From Methylococcales bacterium (GTDB taxonomy: Bacteria > Pseudomonadota > Gammaproteobacteria > Methylococcales > Methylomonadaceae): a DNA stretch of 43,630 nt. The stretch lies in contig QVQE01000095.1 in NCBI GenBank assembly GCA_003584865.1, forward strand, positions 1-43,630, read 5' to 3'. The notes below the pieces were generated by a model. That model made no database searches, was not told the origin of the DNA, and saw only the letters and a program-made list of their open reading frames with translations. This document shows, one piece after another, positions 31,314 through 39,943 of this stretch (its first letter is position 1; each line of letters begins with the position of its first letter). The position numbers and the translations under genes were made by a program.

Positions 31314-33374
31314 CTAGCTCTCCTCAACTAAACAGCTACGAACATACGGAGTTTCTGTTGACGGGAGTACTGGTTTTCCTTGCAGGTGTCGAAGACTGAT
31401 CCGTAACATATCAAAAACAATGATCCAAAGTAGGCTCACAAAGCAGATCGTAAGCCAGGCATCAAGTTGTAGGTTAAAGATTAATTGTGGGGCAATAGCA
31501 GCTTTGGCAGGGGGTAACAGGCCATTAGCAAGCTTGTCGGTCAAGTCGTTAGCAGCAGAAAAGAAACCTAGACGAACATCATCGCTACACACCTTTTGCC
31601 AAGCGGCTGTAGAGGTAATAGTAACCAACCAGAATAAAGGTATACCGGTTATCCAGGCATATTTTAGCTTGTCAGATTTAACTAATATCCCGGTTGCAAC
31701 CGATAAAGCGATAGCGGCCAGCATTTGATTCGCAATACCAAAGAGCGGCCATAAAATATTAACGCCACCATTGGGATCAATGACACCAATGTAAAGAAAA
31801 TAACCCCAACCTGCGACCACCACAAAACTGGTGAAAATCACTGACGGAGTCCAAGAAGTTTCAGCCATTTTTGGCCAGATATTACCGAGTATATCTTGAA
31901 GCATAAAACGCCCAACGCGCGTGCCTGCATCCAGAGTGGTGAGGATAAAAACGGCTTCAAACATAATGGCAAAGTGATACCAAATCGCCAATAAGCCTTC
32001 CCCAAAAGCACTGCCAAAAATACTCGCCATCCCGACAGCCAATGAAGGTGCGCCTCCGGTGCGTGCAAATAAGGTGGTTTCACCCATTTGCCGCGCTAAC
32101 GTTTGCATTTGTTCGACAGTCACCGGAAAACCCCAAGACGCTATTTTGGCAACAGCATCAACAGCCTCGGCACCGACTACACCTGTGGGGCTGTTAATCG
32201 CAAAAAACACCCCCGGATCAAGTACCGTAGCCGCGATCATTGCCATGATGGCAACAAAGGATTCCAGGAGCATACCGCCATAGCCTATCATGCAAATATC
32301 TTGTTCATTGCTGAGGAGCTTGGGGGTCGTGCCTGAAGCGATCAGTGAGTGAAATCCAGAAATAGAGCCACAAGCAATGGTGATAAAGACAAAGGGAAAT
32401 AATTTGCCGCTAAAAATAGGCCCTGTGCCGTCAATAAACTGAGTGATGGCCGGCATTTTTATATTGGGTTGCAATAGAATAATGGCAATGGCTAGCAAGG
32501 TAATGGTGCCAATCTTCATGTAGGTGGATAAATAATCGCGTGGCGCTAATAATAACCAAACGGGTAAAATGGCTGCTGCAAAACCATAGGCCATCACGTA
32601 CCAGGCTAACGTGAGTCCTTCTTGATCAAACAGTATTCGGAGCGTCTCCTGTCCATCAATAAAGCGCCCGCCGACAACGGACAGCAATAATAAGGTTACG
32701 CCAATGATCGAAGCTTCTAGTACTTGGCCAGGACGGATGTAGCGCATGTAAACGCCGATTATCATGGCAATCGGGATGGTCGCAGAGACTGTAAACGTGG
32801 CCCAAGGGCTGTGTTTCATGGCATTAACAACCACCAGACCCAGTACGGCAATAAGAATGATCATGATGGCAAAAGTGGCGGTTAAAGCGGCTGTTCCACC
32901 TAAGGGGCCTAATTCATCGCGTGCCATTTGGCCCAGACTTTTGGCATCCCGTCGGGTCGATAAAAATAAAATCACCATGTCTTGTACGCAGCCACCGATA
33001 ACGGCACCGAATAAGATCCAAAGTGTTCCGGGCAAATAGCCGAATTGTGCGGCCAGTGTGGGGCCTATTAAGGGGCCAGGTCCTGCGATAGCGGCGAAAT
33101 GATGCCCGAACACAATCCATTTGTTGGTGGGTACAAAGTCACGGCCATTATCCAGACGCTCTGCGGGCGTTGCTCGGGTTATATCAACCACTAAGACGGT
33201 GGAGGCGATCCATAAGGCATAGAAGCGATAGCCAATGGCGTAGATGCAAAGTGCAGCAGTGATAAGCCAGAGCGCACTGATCGATTCACCTCGATTAATT
33301 GCGATACCGCCAACCGCTAAAGCACCTATAACGGTGATAGATGACCAAAAGCATTTTTGTAGGATCTTATTCAT
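31314..33374 (-). CDS. cstA: CstA-family carbon starvation / peptide carrier
   Basis: A 686-aa integral membrane protein with about 16-18 hydrophobic segments. Family blocks are intact: YRFYALWIASTVLV near the start, NGRDFVPTNKWIVFGHHFAAIAGPGPLIGPTLAAQFGYLPG (quoted pieces: GHHFAAIAGPGPLIGP), GSISGFHSLIASGTTPKLL, and a C-terminal 5TM region. CstA and BtsT relatives import pyruvate or peptides under starvation. Substrate in this organism is not evident. It starts 3 nt after the HIT gene's stop, so the two form an operon with HIT first. Confidence 0.93.
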   Translation of the reverse strand: MNKILQKCFWSSITVIGALAVGGIAINRGESISALWLITAALCIYAIGYRFYALWIASTVLVVDITRATPAERLDNGRDFVPTNKWIVFGHHFAAIAGPGPLIGPTLAAQFGYLPGTLWILFGAVIGGCVQDMVILFLSTRRDAKSLGQMARDELGPLGGTAALTATFAIMIILIAVLGLVVVNAMKHSPWATFTVSATIPIAMIIGVYMRYIRPGQVLEASIIGVTLLLLSVVGGRFIDGQETLRILFDQEGLTLAWYVMAYGFAAAILPVWLLLAPRDYLSTYMKIGTITLLAIAIILLQPNIKMPAITQFIDGTGPIFSGKLFPFVFITIACGSISGFHSLIASGTTPKLLSNEQDICMIGYGGMLLESFVAIMAMIAATVLDPGVFFAINSPTGVVGAEAVDAVAKIASWGFPVTVEQMQTLARQMGETTLFARTGGAPSLAVGMASIFGSAFGEGLLAIWYHFAIMFEAVFILTTLDAGTRVGRFMLQDILGNIWPKMAETSWTPSVIFTSFVVVAGWGYFLYIGVIDPNGGVNILWPLFGIANQMLAAIALSVATGILVKSDKLKYAWITGIPLFWLVTITSTAAWQKVCSDDVRLGFFSAANDLTDKLANGLLPPAKAAIAPQLIFNLQLDAWLTICFVSLLWIIVFDMLRISLRHLQGKPVLPSTETPYVRSCLVEES

Positions 33375-33377
33375 AAT

Positions 33378-33800
33378 TTAGTCGTTTAATGAAGTGAGTT
33401 GTTCTCTTACGCGGGTTATAGTGTCTGTGAGTTGATCTGCTGTATAAGGGATAGGCGCAAGTTTCCCCCAAACCGGAGTCGGCCAGGCTTTATCAGTTTG
33501 ATAACGAACGATGTGATGAAGGTGTAATTGCGGCACTAAGTTGCCTATCGAGGCAATATTCATTTTATCCGCTTCAAAGAGTGTCGCTAAGTTTTTAGCC
33601 AGATAATGTGATTCTTCTGTTAGCATAAGGCGTTCTGTTCTACTGAGCTGATACATTTCTGTCATGTCAATTAATTCAGGCACTAAAATAAACCAGGGAT
33701 ACTGGCTGTCGTTCATGATGAGTAATTGACAGAGATCAAATCGACCTACAGTGATGCAATCTTCTTGTAAACGTGGATGTAATTGAAATAATGTGTTCAT
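33378..33800 (-). CDS. HIT-domain protein
   Basis: A ~140-aa histidine-triad nucleotide hydrolase/transferase-like protein. The triad appears as LHLHHIVRY, and the N-terminal FQLHPRLQEDCITVGRFDLCQLLIMND with YPWFILVP is typical of a proteobacterial HIT subfamily. I favour the ATG at 33800 (MNTLFQLH) with a weak AAAG upstream; the track start at 33827 adds nine residues not expected in relatives. Cotranscribed with the CstA-type carrier; the functional link is unknown. Confidence 0.88.
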   Translation of the reverse strand: MNTLFQLHPRLQEDCITVGRFDLCQLLIMNDSQYPWFILVPELIDMTEMYQLSRTERLMLTEESHYLAKNLATLFEADKMNIASIGNLVPQLHLHHIVRYQTDKAWPTPVWGKLAPIPYTADQLTDTITRVREQLTSLND

Positions 33801-33904
33801 CTTTAATTGTATAGTCGTGACAGTCATGTTTTAGGATACTTAAAGTTTTCTCTAATTTAGCTTCTGTTTTAAAATATTACAACTATAAACGAGAGGATAT
33901 TTTT

Positions 33905-34951
33905 ATGTCTGCACAAATTATGACTTCTCTGGAGATACCGGAAGTACGAAAACTGACGGTTTCTTTTAGAGTATTGCTGAGTCTGTACGCCATTATTCCG
34001 TTATGTTTGCTAATACAACTGGTGGATATTGTTTATTTACAGGGTTATTTAAGAGAGAGTTTACCAACAAAACCTACGCACTTTTTATTATTCCAGATAT
34101 TATTTGGGACACCTCATATTCTTGCAAGCACGTTTGTACTGCTAGGCACTCGTGATTATTGGGTATTTTATCGCCGTAAATTGATTGCAATGACAGTTGC
34201 CATTGCAGTCTTTTTTGGAGTAGGTAGTTTGTTTATTCCGTACCAGGCTTTTTATGTGCTGGTAGCGGGATGGACAGTCTTCCATGTTTTAAAGCAGCAG
34301 CACGGTGTGGTGCGTGGCATCTGTCGATTGCCTAGTTGGGCATTTTATCTTTTGCTGGCATTAAGCGTGGCTGCTGGCTTGTTTATTTACATTGGGATTT
34401 TTCTTAAAAACAGTTTAGATGCTCAGCAAACAGAATGGATTAAACAAATTGCCTTGATATTATCTGTTGGATTAGTCTCAACTGGGTTATATTGTCAGCG
34501 CTATGTTTGTACTTTATTGGGACGTTGCTTTTTATGGGCAAATATTTTACTGGTGATCAGCAGTTTTTATTTTTATGTTCAGCAGTATTATTTTTTTGCC
34601 ATTTTAGTGCCCAGATTGGTGCATGATGCAACAGCCTATTTATTCTATATAACGCATGATTACAATAAGCATCATCAGTGTCCACAAAACTTTCTTTACC
34701 GTAGCGCGGCTCGATTGAAGCTCCATAGTTTCATTGTGTTGCCATTATTAACCTTTGCTTCAGCATTTGTGCTACAAGCTTATGGTGATCAGGCTGTTAG
34801 TGCAATAACAGCGTTCTTTTTTGGTGTTGAAGTTCGTAAGGTTATAACGTTAGGTTTATTGGGTTATCTGGCTTTAATGCACTATTACACCGAGTCATTT
34901 ACTTGGAAACAAGACTCCCCTTATCGGCATTTTATCGGATTTTCAAAATAA
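33905..34951 (+). CDS. Polytopic membrane protein with conserved-looking His motifs, unknown
   Basis: A 348-aa inner-membrane protein with about 8-9 hydrophobic segments. His and charged residues cluster at membrane edges: FGTPHILAS, TRDYWVFYRRK, VLKQQHGVVRG, RLVHDATAYLFYITHDYNKHH and LMHYYTESFTWKQDSPYRH. Such patterns recall membrane di-iron or carotenoid-cleaving Brp/Blh-type enzymes, but I cannot assign a family. A good RBS (GAGAGGA) precedes the ATG. It stands just upstream of the transglutaminase cluster, separated by 169 bp containing two hairpins, so it may or may not be functionally linked. Confidence 0.75.
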   Translation: MSAQIMTSLEIPEVRKLTVSFRVLLSLYAIIPLCLLIQLVDIVYLQGYLRESLPTKPTHFLLFQILFGTPHILASTFVLLGTRDYWVFYRRKLIAMTVAIAVFFGVGSLFIPYQAFYVLVAGWTVFHVLKQQHGVVRGICRLPSWAFYLLLALSVAAGLFIYIGIFLKNSLDAQQTEWIKQIALILSVGLVSTGLYCQRYVCTLLGRCFLWANILLVISSFYFYVQQYYFFAILVPRLVHDATAYLFYITHDYNKHHQCPQNFLYRSAARLKLHSFIVLPLLTFASAFVLQAYGDQAVSAITAFFFGVEVRKVITLGLLGYLALMHYYTESFTWKQDSPYRHFIGFSK

Positions 34952-35034
34952 AAGTCGTAATTCATCAATAAGGAACTTAAAAGAACTTATCGGTTTTTAG
35001 TTAACCCAAGAATTAAAATCTGGAACAAAAAATG

Positions 35035-35051
35035 CTATGCATATCGCATAG
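35035..35051 (+). other. Small inverted repeat upstream of transglutaminase cluster
   Basis: CTATGC-ATATC-GCATAG: perfect 6-bp arms around 5 nt, directly before the larger hairpin. Confidence 0.35.
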
Positions 35052-35052
35052 A

Positions 35053-35088
35053 GCTTCATTCAACAACGAGTGGGTTGTTGAATGAAGC
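35053..35088 (+). promoter_or_regulatory. Perfect 15-bp hairpin in the cluster leader
   Basis: GCTTCATTCAACAAC and GTTGTTGAATGAAGC form a perfect 15-bp stem with a 6-nt loop (GAGTGG), ending 32 bp before the transglutaminase start. No T run follows on the plus strand. It could terminate the preceding gene, act as an mRNA leader structure, or be an operator. Confidence 0.5.
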
Positions 35089-35120
35089 CAAACTACCATT
35101 AGGCAATAGGAAAAGAGATT

Positions 35121-38100
35121 ATGACCATACGCGTCGCCATTCGTCACAAAACGATTTACAACTTTGATAGGCCGGTATCTTTATCACCTCATGTCTTTCG
35201 TTTACGCCCTGCTGTGCATTGCCGAACCCCCATTAAAGCCTACGCTTTGCGGATTGAACCCAAGAATCATTTCATTAATTGGCAACAAGATCCCTTTGGT
35301 AATATTTTGGGTCGAGTGGTGTTCCCTGATAAATGCCAAAGATTGAGTGTTGAAGTTGAAGTGATTGCCGATATGACAGTCATTAATCCGTTTGATTTTT
35401 TTGTAGAGGATTACGCTGAAAACTTTCCATTTAAATATGATGAGATGACTCAAAAGGAGTTACAGCCTTATCTTGAAGTGACTGAAAATGGACCCTTATT
35501 AAAACAATGGGTTAAAGAATTCGATAAGACTGAGCGTTCAATCAATGATTTCCTGGTTGATATTAATCGCGCTATATTTCTGGCTATTAGTTATAACATT
35601 CGCATGGAAGTGGGCATCCAAAGCAGCGAAGAAACCTTAAAAATCCGTAGTGGGTCTTGTCGGGATTCGGCTTGGTTATTAGTGCAGGCTTTAAGACATT
35701 TAGGCTTGGCGGCACGTTTTGTGTCTGGTTATCTGGTGCAATTAACCTCTGATGTCAAGGCCTTGGATGGACCCTCTGGCCCTGAGCAGGATTTTACCGA
35801 TTTACATGCCTGGACAGAAGTGTATGTGCCCGGTGCTGGCTGGATTGGTTTAGATCCCACTTCGGGTTTATTGACGGGTGAAGGTCATATTCCATTGGCT
35901 TGTACACCCGATCCTGCCAGTGCTGCGCCGGTAACCGGAGGGACTGATAAATGTGAAGTTGAATTTGAGTTTAGTAACACAGTTGATCGTTTGCATGAAG
36001 ATCCACGCGTAACCAAGCCTTATACTGAAGAACAGTGGTATCACATTGATGCTTTGGGCAAGTTTGTTGATAAACGCCTGGAAGAAGATGATGTCAGACT
36101 GACGATGGGAGGCGAGCCTACCTTTGTTTCCGTTGATGACATGGAAGGCGATGAATGGAATACGCACGCTGATGGTGCAAATAAGCGTGAGCGTGCACAA
36201 CATTTGACCATGCGTTTGCGTGATGAATTTGCTAAAGGCGCAATGCTTCATTATGGCCAAGGTAAATGGTATCCCGGAGAACCACTTCCACGTTGGCAAT
36301 ACGGTATCTTTTGGCGTAAAGATGATGAGCCTATGTGGCGTAATCCTTCTTTGTTAGCTGATATTAATAAAGATTATGGTCATACGGTTAAGCAGGCTCA
36401 GAAATTTATTCATCAAATAGCGCAGCGATTAGGCGTGTCATCAAAGTATATTGTGACAGCCTTTGAAGATCGTTTTTATCATTTATGGCAGGAAGGGACT
36501 TTGCCAGATAATCTGGACTCCTTAAAGTATGATTTAAAGGATTCTATTGAGCGTAAAACCTTAACCAAGTTATTGGAAACAGGGTTAGACCAGCCAGTGG
36601 GCTTTACTTTGCCTATTAAATGGAACTGGTATGATCACGTCTGGAAAAGTGGTCCTTGGGAATTCAGACGCGGTGCCATGTTTTTAATTCCGGGTAATTC
36701 GCCGATGGGTATGCGCTTACCCTTAGCCAGTTTACCTTGGGTTGCACCGGATAAACGAGACAATCAAGAACCCCAAAGTTTGTTTGGTGAGTTACCTGAG
36801 TTAGGTGATTATTACGGTGAGGTGACGCGTAGATACAGTCATATCGAAGCTAAAGTTAATGAGCATCCTGAAATTATTGAACAGGAAGTAGGGGATAATA
36901 TCAACTCACAAGTTGAAGTGCCTCATACGGCAATGTGTGTTGAGGCTAGAAATGGTCGAATTCATATCTTTATGCCGCCGTTAACAACCCTTGAGCATTA
37001 TTTAGAGTTGGTCTCTGTTGTCGAAGCGACTGCAGAAAATTTGGCTATTCCAGTGGTGTTTGAAGGTTATGAGCCACCTAGAGATTATCGTGTTGAACGC
37101 CTGATGGTCACACCTGATCCGGGTGTTATTGAAGTCAATATTCATCCCTCAAAGACTTGGGATGAGCTCGTAGAAAAAACACATATTATCTATGAGCAGG
37201 CAAGACAATGCCGCTTAGGCACTGAAAAGTTTATGCAAGATGGCCGACATACAGGAACGGGGGGCGGTAACCATATTACTATGGGTGCTGAAATGCCTTC
37301 TGATAGTCCGATGTTACGTCGTCCTGATATATTGCGTAGCTTGATAACGTATTGGCAACACCATCCGGGCTTGTCTTATCTGTTTTCTGGTATGTTTATT
37401 GGACCCACCAGTCAGGCGCCACGTGTGGATGAAGGCCGTGATGAAAAGCTCTATGAACTGGAAATTGCCTTTCAACAAATGCCTGAAGGCGAAGTGCCAG
37501 CGCCTTGGTTGGTTGATAGATTATTGCGACATTTGTTGACGGATATTACCGGCAATACGCATCGGTCAGAGTTCTGTATTGATAAATTGTATTCGCCCGA
37601 TAGTTCTACCGGTCGTTTAGGTATTTTGGAGTTGCGTTCATTTGAAATGCCACCCCATGCGCAAATGTCGTTAGTGCAAGTCGTGTTGCTAAGATCATTG
37701 ATTGCCTGGTTCTGGCGTGAGCCTTACAAACATGATCTGGTCCGCTGGGGTACAGAGTTACATGATCGGTTTATGCTACCTCACTATGTACATGAAGATT
37801 TGCGTCAGGTAACAAAAGATTTACAGCGTGCTGGTTTTGCTTTTGATCTGGAATGGTTAGATCCCTTCTTTGAATTCAGATTCCCTCGTTACGGTAACAC
37901 CTTAATCGATGGTATGGATCTGGAATTACGTTTTGCCATTGAGCCTTGGCATGTGCTGGGTGAAGAAATGAGCAGTTCAGGTACGGCTCGTTATGTGGAT
38001 TCATCAGTGGAGCGTGTTCAGGTCTCAGTGACCGGCTTTACGGAAGGACGTTATATCATTGCCTGTAATGGGCGTCGTATTCCTATGCGTAGCACCGGTC

Positions 38101-38519
38101 GAAAAGGAGAGTATGTTGCAGGGGTTCGTTATAGAGCATGGCAACCACCTTCTGCATTACATCCAACGATTGCACCGCATACGCCCTTGGTTTTTGATGT
38201 GATTGATACCTGGAATGGTCATTCAGTGGGTGGCTGTACCTATTTTGTCGCTCATCCAGGCGGACGTAGTTATGATGATTTCCCAATTAATGATTACGCT
38301 GCAGAAACCCGACGGATGACGCGTTTCTGGGATTATGGACATACCCCTGGCGTTATTATTAGACCGCCTTTAGCCACTACGCGTGATATTGCTTCAGATG
38401 AGCCTTTCCTGAAGAACTTTAAAGCCAGTGATGAGTTACCTAGGGCAATGGCTCCGCCAGTTGAAGAATTGAGTAGGGAGTACCCATTTACTTTAGATTT
38501 GCGCCACTCTAATCGGTAG
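35121..38519 (+). CDS. Transglutaminase-like / DUF2126 fusion protein
   Basis: A 1132-aa cytosolic protein. Residues ~1-80 are the bacterial transglutaminase N-terminal beta domain. The papain-like core at ~150-270 has Cys180 in SGSCRDSAW, His in DLHAWTEVYV and Asp in GLDPTSG, a complete triad. From ~310 to the end runs DUF2126 (VRLTMGGEPTFVS, HTGTGGGNHITMG, and a C-terminal PFTLDLR). Comparative genomics places this two-domain protein in predicted peptide-modification clusters with a circularly permuted ATP-grasp, an Alpha-E protein and a second transglutaminase, all present here. Substrates are unknown. The start has AGGAAAAGAG upstream. Confidence 0.93.
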   Translation: MTIRVAIRHKTIYNFDRPVSLSPHVFRLRPAVHCRTPIKAYALRIEPKNHFINWQQDPFGNILGRVVFPDKCQRLSVEVEVIADMTVINPFDFFVEDYAENFPFKYDEMTQKELQPYLEVTENGPLLKQWVKEFDKTERSINDFLVDINRAIFLAISYNIRMEVGIQSSEETLKIRSGSCRDSAWLLVQALRHLGLAARFVSGYLVQLTSDVKALDGPSGPEQDFTDLHAWTEVYVPGAGWIGLDPTSGLLTGEGHIPLACTPDPASAAPVTGGTDKCEVEFEFSNTVDRLHEDPRVTKPYTEEQWYHIDALGKFVDKRLEEDDVRLTMGGEPTFVSVDDMEGDEWNTHADGANKRERAQHLTMRLRDEFAKGAMLHYGQGKWYPGEPLPRWQYGIFWRKDDEPMWRNPSLLADINKDYGHTVKQAQKFIHQIAQRLGVSSKYIVTAFEDRFYHLWQEGTLPDNLDSLKYDLKDSIERKTLTKLLETGLDQPVGFTLPIKWNWYDHVWKSGPWEFRRGAMFLIPGNSPMGMRLPLASLPWVAPDKRDNQEPQSLFGELPELGDYYGEVTRRYSHIEAKVNEHPEIIEQEVGDNINSQVEVPHTAMCVEARNGRIHIFMPPLTTLEHYLELVSVVEATAENLAIPVVFEGYEPPRDYRVERLMVTPDPGVIEVNIHPSKTWDELVEKTHIIYEQARQCRLGTEKFMQDGRHTGTGGGNHITMGAEMPSDSPMLRRPDILRSLITYWQHHPGLSYLFSGMFIGPTSQAPRVDEGRDEKLYELEIAFQQMPEGEVPAPWLVDRLLRHLLTDITGNTHRSEFCIDKLYSPDSSTGRLGILELRSFEMPPHAQMSLVQVVLLRSLIAWFWREPYKHDLVRWGTELHDRFMLPHYVHEDLRQVTKDLQRAGFAFDLEWLDPFFEFRFPRYGNTLIDGMDLELRFAIEPWHVLGEEMSSSGTARYVDSSVERVQVSVTGFTEGRYIIACNGRRIPMRSTGRKGEYVAGVRYRAWQPPSALHPTIAPHTPLVFDVIDTWNGHSVGGCTYFVAHPGGRSYDDFPINDYAAETRRMTRFWDYGHTPGVIIRPPLATTRDIASDEPFLKNFKASDELPRAMAPPVEELSREYPFTLDLRHSNR

Positions 38520-38553
38520 ACATGAATAACAGATGACTAGGAGATGTATTTAA

Positions 38554-39861
38554 ATGAGCAATAAATTAAAATTACTGGCACCCGCCACATTAACACTTGA
38601 TGATAAGAGCTATTCATTGCCTACCTATATGGGTGTTGAGGGTGAAAAGGCTATAGACATAACCAAGTTACGGAGTGAAACAGGGTATGTGACTTTGGAT
38701 GATGGCTACGGCAATACGGGGGCTTGTGAGAGTGCGATCACGTATATTGATGGAGAAAAGGGCATACTTCGTTATCGTGGTTATCCTATAGAAGAGTTAG
38801 CTGAACATTCCCGATTTGTAGAGGTTGCTTATTTATTGCTCTATGGCGAGTTACCCACTGCTGATAAATTGCTGACTTTTTCTACACGTCTGAATGAATC
38901 TTCTATTATTCATGAGGATATGCATCATTTCTTCAACGGCTTTCCGCGTGGTTCGCATCCTATGGGGATTCTTACTACGATGGTTGCGTCGCTGTCGACT
39001 TTTTATCCGGTTCCTGATCGTCTGGATGAGGCGACAGAAATACAAATTGTGGCTAATCTGGTTTCTCAGGTACGGACGATTGCTGCGTTTTCGTACAAGA
39101 AATCGATTGGTGAGCCTTTGGTCTATCCGTCTATTAAGTACAAATATACCAGCAACTTTATGAATATGATGTTCTCTTCACCGGTGCGTGATTATCAGTT
39201 GGATGCCGATATTGTGCGTGCTATTGATATGGTTTTGATACTTCATGCGGATCATGAGCAAAATTGCAGTACTTCGTCTGTCAGGACGGCTGGCTCAAGT
39301 ATGGCTAATGTGTATGCGGTCATTACGGCTGGGATTGCTGCTCTTTGGGGGCCTCGTCATGGTGGGGCTAACCAGGAGGTGATTTCAATGCTTGAACAGA
39401 TTCATGCTGAGGGGGGTGATGGTACAGAGTTTATTAATCAGGCCAAAGACAAAAAGTCAGGAAAGCGTCTGATGGGCTTTGGTCATCGGGTTTATAAAAA
39501 CTTTGATCCTCGTGCTCAAGTTTTAAAGCAGCACTGTGATAAATTACTTAATAAGTCGGGTATTAATGATCCGTTATTGGATATTGCAAGACGTATCGAA
39601 GAAATAGCATTGAAAGACGAATATTTTATTTCTCGAAAATTGTACCCTAATGTAGACTTTTACTCGGGACTTATCCTCAGGGCCGCAGGTATTCCTACTA
39701 ACATGTTTACCGTTATTTTTGCGATTGGTAGAATGCCTGGTTGGTTAGCTCACTGGCGTGAAATGATTCATGGTGAGACTGTGACTATTTATCGGCCACG
39801 TCAAATATATACCGGTGAAAAAATTCGACACTATCAGGAAATAAGTCAAAGAACTGATTGA
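38554..39861 (+). CDS. gltA: Citrate synthase
   Basis: A 435-aa citrate synthase condensing oxaloacetate and acetyl-CoA. The His-His-Asp catalytic set is visible: HADHEQNCSTSS, WGPRHGGANQEV, GFGHRVYKNFDPRA and the later PNVDFYSGL with the catalytic Asp. The N-terminal ~45-residue small domain and length fit hexameric type II enzymes, which in many gammaproteobacteria are NADH-inhibited. RBS is GGAGATG, and the gene begins 34 nt after the transglutaminase stop, on the same strand and apparently in the same transcript as the modification cluster, an odd place for a TCA-cycle gene. Confidence 0.97.
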   Translation: MSNKLKLLAPATLTLDDKSYSLPTYMGVEGEKAIDITKLRSETGYVTLDDGYGNTGACESAITYIDGEKGILRYRGYPIEELAEHSRFVEVAYLLLYGELPTADKLLTFSTRLNESSIIHEDMHHFFNGFPRGSHPMGILTTMVASLSTFYPVPDRLDEATEIQIVANLVSQVRTIAAFSYKKSIGEPLVYPSIKYKYTSNFMNMMFSSPVRDYQLDADIVRAIDMVLILHADHEQNCSTSSVRTAGSSMANVYAVITAGIAALWGPRHGGANQEVISMLEQIHAEGGDGTEFINQAKDKKSGKRLMGFGHRVYKNFDPRAQVLKQHCDKLLNKSGINDPLLDIARRIEEIALKDEYFISRKLYPNVDFYSGLILRAAGIPTNMFTVIFAIGRMPGWLAHWREMIHGETVTIYRPRQIYTGEKIRHYQEISQRTD

Positions 39862-39943
39862 TTTATAAATAAAGAAATCGTGAAGGAAGCCCCTGTACTT
39901 GGAGCAGTGACCTCGATAATGAATAAAGTATAAGGAAAAATAC

